NCBI GenBank assembly: GCA_944386975.1
Contig: CALXDC010000018.1
Span: forward strand, 1 to 44,532
Source: an uncultured Oscillospiraceae bacterium
Lineage (GTDB): Bacteria > Bacillota > Clostridia > Oscillospirales > Oscillospiraceae
DNA: 44,532 bases
Reading direction: 5' to 3'
Shown here: in pieces, positions 21,593-29,148 of the stretch
Layout of the letters: each line of letters opens with the position of its first letter
Numbering within the stretch: position 1 is the first letter of the stretch
Notes under the pieces: model-generated
Databases searched by the model: none
What the model saw: only the letters and a program-made list of their open reading frames with translations
Told to the model about the DNA's origin: nothing
Made by a program: the position numbers and the translations under genes

Positions 21593-22063
21593 ATGGCAAC
21601 ATATCGTGTAATTGGCGTTGGCGAACACGGAAAATATTTTGACGGACAGGCTTATCGCAATACCACAAACTACATATTGAACCCTCAAAAAGCACAGTAT
21701 GTTGGGGGCTGCGGCATCACTTCCCTGGCCACAGCGGCACAGGAGATGGAGCAGACCGCTGAGACATATCAGAAGAACAGCGGAAAACGGGTACGGCATT
21801 CCGTACTCAGTTTCGATGCAGGCGAACATATCACACCGGAGCAGGCTGATCAGTTTGCCCGTGAGATTTTGCAGCACTATGGCTCAGAGTACCAGATCCT
21901 CTATGCAGTCCACACCAATACGGACGACGTCCATATCCATATGGTGATGAATCAGGTTTCTTTTGTAGATGGACACCGTTATCAGGGAAAGAAACAGGAT
22001 TACTACGCATTCCTTGGCCATATGAGGCATGTTACCCATCTGCCGGTAATCCCCGTAAAGTGA
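21593..22063 (+). CDS. Short MOB-type relaxase domain protein
   Basis: The 156-residue protein matches the catalytic core of MobA/VirD2-like relaxases. It has an N-terminal YRNTTNYILNPQK segment holding candidate nucleophile tyrosines (about 21-33), RHSVLSFD (about 67-74) and the metal-binding VHTNTDDVHIHMVMN (about 103-117). Usual relaxases have several hundred more residues; this one stops soon after the HxH motif. There is a clean stop and no continuation in another frame nearby. It may be a naturally minimal relaxase or a remnant. AGGAGG lies seven bases before ATG. Confidence 0.82.
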   Translation: MATYRVIGVGEHGKYFDGQAYRNTTNYILNPQKAQYVGGCGITSLATAAQEMEQTAETYQKNSGKRVRHSVLSFDAGEHITPEQADQFAREILQHYGSEYQILYAVHTNTDDVHIHMVMNQVSFVDGHRYQGKKQDYYAFLGHMRHVTHLPVIPVK

Positions 22064-22225
22064 CCAGGATGGCTGTCCGCAGGTATATCTGTCCGGCCAT
22101 TATATAGGAGTCGGGACAAAACACGTTCCGGACAAAAGAAAGCCTGCTTGTTGGACATTCCCGGCAAAAATAAAACCAGAACTCCGGAGAAAACGGGGAG
22201 AGATTTTTCGTAAAGGACAGAGGGG

Positions 22226-22258
22226 GCCCAGACGTAAGGAAACACATCCGGGCCCCTC
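22226..22258 (-). terminator. Possible terminator of the amidoligase operon
   Basis: GGGGCCC and GGGCCCC enclose about 19 bases. The T tract on the minus side is weak, so this is only a candidate. Confidence 0.4.
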
Positions 22259-22265
22259 AATACGG

Positions 22266-22370
22266 TTATCGGTTGATTTTGATGTCCTGCAGGAAGGTAA
22301 ATGCCATACCGCCCAGCATGGTCCCTACCATAAAGTCATAGAGGGGACCGGTCAGAAGAATAGGAAACAT
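22266..22370 (-). CDS. 34-residue hydrophobic peptide
   Basis: ATG at 22370 follows GGAGG (GGAGGTGTCGAA ATG). The peptide starts MFPILLTGPLYDFMVGT and ends FLQDIKINR, with a glycine/methionine-rich hydrophobic centre. It is the last of three tiny genes, each with its own strong ribosome site, downstream of the amidoligase/amidotransferase genes. It may be a membrane peptide, a holin- or toxin-like peptide, or a substrate of the upstream enzymes (inference). Confidence 0.62.
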   Translation of the reverse strand: MFPILLTGPLYDFMVGTMLGGMAFTFLQDIKINR

Positions 22371-22391
22371 TTCGACACCTCCAATTCACGT

Positions 22392-22472
22392 TCAACCGGC
22401 GGACACAGCCGCCTGCGTTACCACCAAAACTGTCAGAGAGACAGCAAATCCCAGAACAACATAGGGACTCAT
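22392..22472 (-). CDS. 26-residue membrane peptide
   Basis: ATG at 22472 follows GAGGAGG. The peptide MSPYVVLGFAVSLTVLVVTQ continues AAVSAG and is one transmembrane helix without charged residues. Small peptides of this form resemble type I toxin or stress peptides, but here it is embedded in an operon between a 36-residue and a 34-residue frame. Confidence 0.6.
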   Translation of the reverse strand: MSPYVVLGFAVSLTVLVVTQAAVSAG

Positions 22473-22485
22473 CACAACACCTCCT

Positions 22486-22596
22486 CTACCACGCCCGCAC
22501 CAGATCCCGTAAAAGGATCAGGTGCTCCAATATGTCTTTGCCAGGGGCCTCTCCGCCCCAGGGCGGAAACTGCGCAGGTTTTACAAATCGGCCCAT
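22486..22596 (-). CDS. 36-residue small protein
   Basis: ATG at 22596 follows GGAGG. The sequence begins MGRFVKPAQFPPWGGEAPGK and ends in an amphipathic helix (DILEHLILLRDLVRAW). It overlaps the end of the DUF3846 gene by 16 bases, so it is translationally coupled to it. The proline/glycine-rich first half with a helical second half is unusual. No family is recognised. Confidence 0.6.
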   Translation of the reverse strand: MGRFVKPAQFPPWGGEAPGKDILEHLILLRDLVRAW

Positions 22597-22979
22597 ACCA
22601 GCACCTCCATGTTATGGTCTGTATCTGTAACATTTTCTTTCAGCAGGACAAACTCTTCCGGTTGACAAAAACGTTCTTGCAATATGCGGATCTCTTCCGG
22701 GGACAGGGAGACAAAATTGTCGCTGTCCGGAGGAGCGCCGCAGAGGAAAAAGGTGCCCGCCACAATGTCGTAGGGCTCCCATGTCTCCCAATCGTACAGT
22801 GTCCGATTCAGGGGGAGTCCCAGTATCTTTCCCTCGTCGTTGCAGACCAGGGCCACTGGTTCCGGAAAAGGATATACGGCCTGAATTGTGCCGCCCACCA
22901 GGGATTGCATTGCCCCAAGGTCCTGAGGGATTTCCGTTTCATAGGGTGTCTGCCCAGGTTCCACCACCAGAATTTTCAT
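22581..22979 (-). CDS. DUF3846 protein
   Basis: The 132-residue protein has the DUF3846 pattern: MKILVVEPGQTPYETEI, MQSLVGGTIQAVYPFPEPVAL and VCNDEGKILGLPLNR (about 1-60), then DIVAGTFFLCG (about 70-80). Such proteins are widespread on conjugative and mobilizable elements of Clostridia. Their role is unknown. It lies 21 bases from the amidotransferase gene in the same transcript. Confidence 0.85.
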   Translation of the reverse strand: MKILVVEPGQTPYETEIPQDLGAMQSLVGGTIQAVYPFPEPVALVCNDEGKILGLPLNRTLYDWETWEPYDIVAGTFFLCGAPPDSDNFVSLSPEEIRILQERFCQPEEFVLLKENVTDTDHNMEVLVWADL

Positions 22980-23000
22980 GGATGAGTCTCCTTTCTGTCC

Positions 23001-23933
23001 TTAAATTTCTCCGCAGTAGAGCAGTTCCTCGACCTCCTCCGGAGAAAACCCGCAGGCTGCCAGTTGGTCAATGTCCTCCGGGGTATACCCAAAGGCACAG
23101 GCTACCTTCTTGATCTCCTCCAGGTAGGTGCTTGTTGTATTCCGTACCGGATACATGGGACGGCTCTGAAAGGCGGAGGGCGCGCACTCCCTCCAGAAAT
23201 GATGGAAAAGATGGGCCGCATGAAATGTATCCTGCTCTGTAGCGCCTGACGGCCTGATGCGCAGGATCTCTCCGCATTCCAGAGGGATTTCTTGGCCCTC
23301 TCTTCCGGACAGGCCTATATCTGCCAGGGCCTGCTGGAGAATAGGCTTGGTAGAGGCATAGAGATACAGTCCCTGGGCGGGAAAGTGGTACAGACACAGA
23401 GGATTGTCGCCTTTTACCAGGTAGAGGTTGTCCCTGCTGTCCAGAATCGAAAAGCAGAAAGACCCCTCCAGGGCCTCGGCGGTATATCGCAGGCTTTCAA
23501 AGTTCACAGCGCTGCGGCTCTGGATCAACTGCACAGCGATATAACTGTCCGTCTCTACGTTCGTATTGGGTAAGTGCAAGGTTTGGCGAAGTGCTTTGTC
23601 GTTGTGCAAAATACCGTTGTGGGCCAGTGCGAAAGCCCCCTCCCGGGTCTGCCCAGGGAAGGGGTGATTATTGCGATTTTTCTTTTCACAGCCCTGGGTT
23701 GTCATCCTGGTGTGGCCCATAACTACCCGGGTTTCTGCCGGCACATGGAAACGGAGCAGATGGGCGGGCCAGGGACGCTTGTAGATGCGCATTTTCCCGC
23801 CGGCGTTGTAGGCAATACCGGCAGCATCGGTCCCTCTGGCCTCACAGACAGCGGCCAGGACGTTCAGCATATGGCTCTTTTTGCTGGCAGGGAGACTGCG
23901 GCGGTAGTCTATGAGTCCGAAAAGGCTGCACAT
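23001..23933 (-). CDS. Class II glutamine amidotransferase-like protein
   Basis: The 310-residue protein starts Met-Cys2 (MCSLFGLIDY). Cys2 becomes the N-terminal nucleophile after methionine removal, as in PurF/GlmS/AsnB glutaminase domains. Supporting motifs are ARGTDAAGIAY (about 33-43), GHTRMTTQG (about 73-81), LAHNGILHN (about 103-111) and NVETDSY (about 124-130). No asparagine synthetase or PRTase domain follows; a helical C-terminal extension ends with an acidic repeat-like tail (GYTPEDIDQLAACGFSPEEV). It overlaps the amidoligase stop (TGATG), so the two are co-translated and probably work together. Confidence 0.88.
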   Translation of the reverse strand: MCSLFGLIDYRRSLPASKKSHMLNVLAAVCEARGTDAAGIAYNAGGKMRIYKRPWPAHLLRFHVPAETRVVMGHTRMTTQGCEKKNRNNHPFPGQTREGAFALAHNGILHNDKALRQTLHLPNTNVETDSYIAVQLIQSRSAVNFESLRYTAEALEGSFCFSILDSRDNLYLVKGDNPLCLYHFPAQGLYLYASTKPILQQALADIGLSGREGQEIPLECGEILRIRPSGATEQDTFHAAHLFHHFWRECAPSAFQSRPMYPVRNTTSTYLEEIKKVACAFGYTPEDIDQLAACGFSPEEVEELLYCGEI

Positions 23934-25045
23934 CACTCGTCCACCTCCGCCTCCACTGGCTCATTGACATAGAGCCGCCGCTCTTTTAGATACTGAATCA
24001 GTTCCGGACAGGTGTCGGATGGAATGGCCGCTACAAAACTGGTCCAGGACAACCCCTTGATCTCTTCGTCAGAGCAGTACAGCACCAGATCGCACAGCCG
24101 GTCCAACAACTCCAGAGTTGCGATCAGCGTGTTGTATTTCAAAGTGCCCCGAAAGATCCGGACCTCAACGGTATCACAGTTTTGCAGGTTGATGCAACTG
24201 TACCGACCGCCAAGGCCCCCCTTTTTGGCGTGATCCAGAATCTCAGCAGGTTGCTCCTTGTAGCCGTAGCGGGCGGCCCAGCGCTCCAACTGTCGTGGGG
24301 TGCGGCGGCTGAACTTCAGCAGTTCCTCCCAGTGCTTTTCAAAGAAATACAGGAGACGGGCAATGGCAGCATCCTGCTGCTGGACAGTCTCCCCAAAGGA
24401 CGGTCGGCTGATATGGACGTGAAGGCCGCAGGTTCTGGCCTTATGGGACTGATATCCTAATTGCACTGCCTGTCCCAGCACTGCAGCCCAGGGCATTTGT
24501 CCTTTGTGATAGTCCAGAGACATGGGATGGGACACCAGTTCCATTCCGTCCGTCAGACTGCCGTCATGCTTGCAGTAGATGTGCTCAGCGGAGCGGTTGG
24601 CAAGATTCAACAGTTCTCTGGCGTTGCTGTTGTCCTCACCAGCCTCATCAATCTCCAGTTCCACGCCAAAATACCGGGGCCCATCTCCATAGAAAATTGG
24701 GTCGGGCTTGAAGTAATAGTCGTGGATTGTACGAGTTTTTGCGGCCCGCTCATAACATCCGCAGCAGAGCGGCTCGTCGTTTCTGTCCCAGTAGCGGGCA
24801 TCGGCCTGCCGGATCAGAGCACCGCAGCGGTCGCACTCGGTGTAGTATCGGTCGCGACAAGATGGGCACAAAATTACCTGGGACGTGCCTGCGTTGTCGT
24901 CCCAGGTAATTCGTTCTCCGCAGTGGGAGCAGAACGTAGTGGTGTCATTCAGGCAGTCCCGACACAGCATGGTGTCGCCGAAGGGAATGAGTTGTTCCCG
25001 GGACAATAAAATCCCGCAAGACTCGCAGTAAAATTTTTCTCGCAT
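23933..25045 (-). CDS. Amidoligase-family enzyme with N-terminal zinc ribbons
   Basis: The 370-residue protein opens with several CxxC knuckles (CESC at 7-10, CRDC, CSHCG, CPSC, CDRCG; about 7-105). A COOH-NH2 ligase domain related to glutamate-cysteine ligase/glutamine synthetase follows: YFGVELEID (about 125-133), HDGSL plus MELVSHP (about 159-175) and CGLHVHIS (about 206-213). These enzymes use ATP to join a carboxyl to an amine. A partner glutaminase (next gene) could supply ammonia. ATG at 25045 follows GGAGG. Ribons at the N-terminus may select a protein or nucleic-acid target. Confidence 0.85.
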   Translation of the reverse strand: MREKFYCESCGILLSREQLIPFGDTMLCRDCLNDTTTFCSHCGERITWDDNAGTSQVILCPSCRDRYYTECDRCGALIRQADARYWDRNDEPLCCGCYERAAKTRTIHDYYFKPDPIFYGDGPRYFGVELEIDEAGEDNSNARELLNLANRSAEHIYCKHDGSLTDGMELVSHPMSLDYHKGQMPWAAVLGQAVQLGYQSHKARTCGLHVHISRPSFGETVQQQDAAIARLLYFFEKHWEELLKFSRRTPRQLERWAARYGYKEQPAEILDHAKKGGLGGRYSCINLQNCDTVEVRIFRGTLKYNTLIATLELLDRLCDLVLYCSDEEIKGLSWTSFVAAIPSDTCPELIQYLKERRLYVNEPVEAEVDE

Positions 25046-25060
25046 AGGGGTAACCTCCAC

Positions 25061-25091
25061 AAATAAAAATCCCCGGGGCTTTTCCCCGGGG
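25061..25091 (-). terminator. Terminator/attenuator just before the amidoligase ribosome site
   Basis: Two CCCCGGGG arms (25071-25078 and 25084-25091) flank a five-base loop and are followed on the minus strand by ATTTTTATTT. The amidoligase Shine-Dalgarno begins only about five bases later, leaving no room for a promoter. Amidoligase mRNA must therefore read through or start upstream. Confidence 0.72.
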
Positions 25092-25132
25092 TCCTTCATG
25101 GAGATAGTATCTTATTGTAAATGGAAAGTTTT

Positions 25133-25474
25133 TCAGAACAGGTCTACCATGTCCTCAAAGATCTGCAGCACATTTTCTACCTTATCATTAGGAACACGCG
25201 CCAGCAGTTCTTCGATCCTACGGCCATAGGCGGAATTATTACCGGGCAATGGGCCAGTGCGCAACAGTTCTGTAGGGGAAACCCCAAGTGCCTCGGCAAT
25301 CTTGTAGATCGTGTCGACCGTAGGACATTTTTCGCCTCGCTCAACCTGGCCAAAATAGGAGGTATTGAGCCCGCTGCGCAGGGCCAGTTCCTCCTGGCTG
25401 AAGGCGCACCTGTGGCGCAGTTCCCGAATCCGGTTCCCGATTGTTGTCATGATTTCCTGTCGTTGTACAGACAT
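25133..25474 (-). CDS. XRE-family regulator
   Basis: The 113-residue protein has an N-terminal HTH (about 10-66: IGNRIRELRHRCAFSQEELA, then TSYFGQVERGEKCPTVDTI) and a helical C-terminal tail (about 75-113, RRIEELLARVPNDKVENVLQI). It lies upstream of the amidoligase operon in the same orientation and is separated from it only by the hairpin at 25061-25091. It probably controls that operon. Imperfect inverted sequences around its start (CTATAGGCGGTATAAAG and TATAGCAC) may be its operator. ATG at 25474 is used; an in-frame ATG eight codons later is possible. Confidence 0.82.
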   Translation of the reverse strand: MSVQRQEIMTTIGNRIRELRHRCAFSQEELALRSGLNTSYFGQVERGEKCPTVDTIYKIAEALGVSPTELLRTGPLPGNNSAYGRRIEELLARVPNDKVENVLQIFEDMVDLF

Positions 25475-25641
25475 GCTTTATACCGCCTATAGCACTTAAT
25501 ATAACTATGCTATCGTGTTTTTATGCCCCTTTCAAATGGATATATACAAGAAATAAATGTCTATAGACGTTGACTAATTTTGAAAATGGCTTTATAGTAA
25601 AGCCATATCCCACAGTGCAGCAGAAAGGGAGGAGCGTAGAG

Positions 25642-26142
25642 ATGTATTGCCGACAGTGTGGACATAAGGTGGAAGATACTGCTAAATTTTGCCCAAAATG
25701 CGGCACGCAAATTGCTGATGATGCTGACCAGGAAAAACCACTATCTACTGATGTGCAGAAAAATGATGTACCCGAGGCTGCGTTCCAGCAGACTCGGTTG
25801 ATTATCAGCATCATCACCCTTGCATTCACTTTTTTTATCCTTTTTCAGTCGTGTGCAGCGGGGCTCAGCAATCGTTTGGAAGGAAGCGCAGAAATCGGCG
25901 GCACAGCGGGACTTGTTCTCTGTATCTGCTGGTGGGTGGCTGGGATCTTGACAATTACCAAACGGAAAGACTACCGGTATACAAAAAACGCCATGGTGGC
26001 CTACGGAATTGCCAGCGTGACAGGGCTGCTGTTTGCCGGGAGTTTTTCAGACCTTAGGGTCTATGGCTTTCTATCCATTGCCTTTGCAGTTATCTGCTAC
26101 TTGGCTGCAAAGCCGCGTGGGCCGCAGAGGTCGGGCAATTAA
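25642..26142 (+). CDS. Zinc-ribbon membrane protein, four helices
   Basis: The 166-residue protein has an N-terminal zinc ribbon (CRQCG at 3-7, CPKCG at 17-21), an acidic linker and four predicted transmembrane segments (about 52-73, 87-106, 116-134, 140-156). ATG at 25642 follows GGGAGGAG. It is followed after 39 bases by another zinc-ribbon membrane protein, and the pair form a plus-strand cargo unit in element B. The function is unknown; zinc-ribbon membrane proteins are common cell-envelope or stress proteins in Clostridia. Confidence 0.75.
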   Translation: MYCRQCGHKVEDTAKFCPKCGTQIADDADQEKPLSTDVQKNDVPEAAFQQTRLIISIITLAFTFFILFQSCAAGLSNRLEGSAEIGGTAGLVLCICWWVAGILTITKRKDYRYTKNAMVAYGIASVTGLLFAGSFSDLRVYGFLSIAFAVICYLAAKPRGPQRSGN

Positions 26143-26181
26143 GAGAAGAACAAAAAGCAGACAATAAAAAGAGGGAGAGTA

Positions 26182-28047
26182 ATGTCCATGTTTTGTAAAG
26201 AATGCGGGAAAAAAATTCCAGATGACAGCAAATTTTGCCCTAACTGCGGTGCTCCGACCGCGACGCTGGAGGAGCCGCCTGCGCAGGAAACGACTGCGGA
26301 GGCAGTTGAAGACCATCCGCAGTCTGCTATAACAGGTAAAACCACAGTGGAGAAACCGGATTTCTCAAATCCTGACATGCCAGAAGGAGCCCTTCCGGAG
26401 CAGGATGCCACATGGAGTGGTAACTATCAAAAAAACAAAACGATCGGGCTGGTCACCTATAAGCGGATTCATACGGAAATTACCATTTCCGCCGGAGAAA
26501 TTGTGCTCTCACAAAGAGCAGGGCGCAAGAACCTGACAGAGACCAGAGCCGCTTTATCCGACCTGCGACAGATTACAAACAAATCCACGTTTGACTTCTG
26601 GGACACCTTGTATGCGTTTATCTTTCTTGGAATCGCCCTGATCTGCCTGTTGTGCAGCCAGTTAGGCGGTGTAGCGGGGGCGGCACTGCTGGGTGCGGTC
26701 TGTTTCTTTACAGGGTTTGGTAAAGAGGTTTCACTGAAGTTTGGAACCGGCAGCGAGATGCGGATCCCTGTGAGTTCCGGGGCAGCAGCCGAGGATTTGA
26801 TTGGCAACGTGGCCCGCTGCAGTCGTCGTGACCTCCCGGTGGCAGTGGACAAAAAATCCACTCGAATTGTCTGGGGCTGCTTTGGGGCGCTGATTGTTCT
26901 GGATGTGCTGTTTGGAATCATCGGAATACTTGGCGGTAGGGATACCACAGTAGATCAGGCCATTGCAACAGTCAGGGACGGATATCTGGGCGGCTATACG
27001 GATGTGACCGTGGAGGAGATTGTGACGGATTTCTTTTCCGCCAGCGGAGAGGTAACCCATGATGCGATTCTCTGGAACGGTGGGCAGACCGATCAGGGTG
27101 AAACCATCGTAGAGGCACAGTGCACTTACGGTGACGGCCAGATGAGCAGAATTCAATTTAAGATGCTTACCGAGGACACTTTTGCCTTCAACGGGCTGGA
27201 GGATCCCGCTCTTACTGCAGAGAACATGTCCATTGAAATGTGTATAGAGATACTGAATACCATATATTTTACATACTATATGGACAAATACGACATGGAA
27301 GCGGCCACTGACCGACTAAATGCAGTTTCCTGCGGGGCGGTGCTCTGCGGTGCCGGAGCCGACTATCAGGGGGATCGGGAGAGCCTGTACCAGGAGGCGT
27401 TTGCACTGGAGCCTATCTCTGAAACGGCGGCCGCCTATCTGGGCCTGCTGGAGGAGGAAGTCCCGGTCTACGATGCCGGCGCATATTTCAATATCCTGGG
27501 CGGATACTCCATTGCGCTGCTGGATGGTTACTCGGTTCCTATGTTGGAGGAGAACGGTTTCAACACGCTTTGTGCTTACTATGACGAGTCCCAGGTGGGA
27601 TACATCATTGAGGACATCGACGGTAACGGCGTTCCGGAACTGCTGATCGGCGAGATCGGAGAATGGGGCGGCGGCAGCGGTTTCTTCTTCGACCTGTATA
27701 CCCAGGTGGACGGGCAGCCGGTACTGGTGGCCGCCAGTTCTGAGCGGGACCGCTACTATCTCTGTCAGAATGGCGTGATTGCCAACGAGGGATCCTCCGG
27801 TGCCGATGATTCCTTCTGTGGGTATTATGAAATAGACCCGGCAACCAGGGAACTGCGCATCATAGAAGCCGTGTTATATCAGGGTTTCTACCAGGATGCG
27901 GGCCCCTGGTTCTATACCACGCTCCAGCCGTGGGAGGCCTCTGTATATGACGGTTCTCAGGCGGAGATCTCTGAGGCGGAGGCGGCTGAAATCATGGAGT
28001 GCTATTCCTATGCATACATCGACTTTCAGCCCTTGCCTATGGGATGA
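26182..28047 (+). CDS. Large zinc-ribbon membrane protein with extracellular domain
   Basis: The 621-residue protein has a zinc ribbon (CKECG at 5-9, CPNCG at 19-23), a PH-like beta-rich region (about 86-214) interrupted by two transmembrane helices (about 143-160 and 163-180), a third helix (about 229-250) and a long acidic extracellular part. That part includes YIIEDIDGNGVPELLIGE (about 474-491), a calcium-binding or FG-GAP-like loop. It could sense an extracellular signal and act with the preceding small membrane protein. No enzyme motif is visible. The origin of this cargo and its benefit to the host are unknown. Confidence 0.75.
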   Translation: MSMFCKECGKKIPDDSKFCPNCGAPTATLEEPPAQETTAEAVEDHPQSAITGKTTVEKPDFSNPDMPEGALPEQDATWSGNYQKNKTIGLVTYKRIHTEITISAGEIVLSQRAGRKNLTETRAALSDLRQITNKSTFDFWDTLYAFIFLGIALICLLCSQLGGVAGAALLGAVCFFTGFGKEVSLKFGTGSEMRIPVSSGAAAEDLIGNVARCSRRDLPVAVDKKSTRIVWGCFGALIVLDVLFGIIGILGGRDTTVDQAIATVRDGYLGGYTDVTVEEIVTDFFSASGEVTHDAILWNGGQTDQGETIVEAQCTYGDGQMSRIQFKMLTEDTFAFNGLEDPALTAENMSIEMCIEILNTIYFTYYMDKYDMEAATDRLNAVSCGAVLCGAGADYQGDRESLYQEAFALEPISETAAAYLGLLEEEVPVYDAGAYFNILGGYSIALLDGYSVPMLEENGFNTLCAYYDESQVGYIIEDIDGNGVPELLIGEIGEWGGGSGFFFDLYTQVDGQPVLVAASSERDRYYLCQNGVIANEGSSGADDSFCGYYEIDPATRELRIIEAVLYQGFYQDAGPWFYTTLQPWEASVYDGSQAEISEAEAAEIMECYSYAYIDFQPLPMG

Positions 28048-28462
28048 CGTACAGTATAAAGTAGCCAGAAACAAGGAATTTTTGCTCGCCGAGTATTTCC
28101 TCTCAGGGGAAATTCATTTTGCCTGAATAATAAACCTCCTGGGTGATGTTTGATTGAACAGCCCCAGGAGGTTTTTATAGGATATGAGATATCCTATTTA
28201 TGATGCAGTGTAAAGGTCAGCCCTGTTTATTGGACAGATGTTTTTCTATACTGTGATATGTAGAAGCATATACTGTCTAACAAAAAGGTACTATTCAAAA
28301 TCTGTTCCGGACCCTCTTTGTTTTTGTCGATTTGCTCTAAAAGACAGTTTGCATGGAATGGATGCTGAGCACCCGCAATGAGACCTAAAAGAAATCTGGC
28401 CTTATTTCATTTTTTATCACGCAACATCATGGTAAAGAATCTATTATCAGGAGAAATGAACC
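28048..28462. other. 415-bp intergenic region of element B
   Basis: Apart from the terminator at 28132-28176 and AT-rich sequence before the gene at 28463, I see no gene, clear promoter or repeat here. Confidence 0.6.
28132..28176 (+). terminator. Terminator after the zinc-ribbon membrane genes
   Basis: AACCTCCTGGG pairs with CCCAGGAGGTT, with a long loop, and is followed by TTTTT. Confidence 0.75.
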
Positions 28463-28804
28463 ATGATTAACGAGCAAGAGTATATAGAAACTGTCAAACG
28501 CATGCGGACGCGCACCGCGCGTCTGGAGCGGGAAGGGGATTATTGGACGGAAGAGGAGAAAAAAGAACTGGCCACACAATTTACGGCCGGAAGCAGTATT
28601 ACAAAAATTGCCGTTCTGCTGCAGCGGACAGAGCCCGCTATCTTTCAGCAGATCGAAAAAATGGACCTGTATGGACGGAAGAAACGGCCACAGCGTCGTA
28701 AATCCAGGCCCAAACCGGCTGCTTGCTTATGTCCCGCCTGTATGCTGTCTCCGAGCGCCTGTGTCCGCTGTGAGTCCGATCAGACCAGGAAGGGGGAGAT
28801 TTGA
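28463..28804 (+). CDS. Small HTH-like element protein
   Basis: The 113-residue protein has a charged helical N-terminus and a segment WTEEEKKELATQFTAG plus SITKIAVLLQRTEPAI (about 26-60). This resembles a Myb/sigma-type helix-turn-helix. A cysteine-rich tail follows (CLCPACMLSPSACVRC, about 87-102) that could bind zinc. The excisionase starts immediately after its stop, so they form a two-gene unit at the right end of element B, probably controlling excision. Confidence 0.72.
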   Translation: MINEQEYIETVKRMRTRTARLEREGDYWTEEEKKELATQFTAGSSITKIAVLLQRTEPAIFQQIEKMDLYGRKKRPQRRKSRPKPAACLCPACMLSPSACVRCESDQTRKGEI

Positions 28805-28993
28805 ATGCTGGAAGATTATCTGGATATCCTGACTGTGGAAGAGGCGTGTGAAGCCCTCAGAGTGGGAGAAAATGCCTTGTACAGCCTATTAAATCGTGGT
28901 ATCATAAAAGGGTATCGAAACGGCCGCGTCTGGCGGATCCCCAAGGTAGCACTGCAGGAGTATATTCTGGAGAGCATGGGGAAGAAACAGTAA
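28805..28993 (+). CDS. Excisionase (Xis), MerR-like HTH
   Basis: The 62-residue protein is a typical excisionase-family HTH: DILTVEEACEALRVGENALY, then SLLNRGIIKGYRNGRVWRIP, ending in a short helix. Such proteins bend DNA at att arms and shift the integrase toward excision. It lies 155 bases from the right att copy and 45 bases from the TACGACA repeats. In the circular form it would face the integrase across attP. Confidence 0.88.
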   Translation: MLEDYLDILTVEEACEALRVGENALYSLLNRGIIKGYRNGRVWRIPKVALQEYILESMGKKQ

Positions 28994-29037
28994 GCCTCCG
29001 TAATAAATCCGTAATGGAGAAAATTGTACCTGGGACA

Positions 29038-29054
29038 TACGACAAAATACGACA
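29038..29054. repeat. Integrase arm-type repeat pair, right end of element B
   Basis: TACGACA-AAA-TACGACA, matching 16635-16652 in sequence and orientation. Confidence 0.72.
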
Positions 29055-29148
29055 GATTTTAGTGATCCAAATATATTTTACCCGGTGCCGCTACTGGAGA
29101 ATTATCGGAAAAGTGGTATTTCCGAGGGGTGCTTGGCGAGGGGGATCC

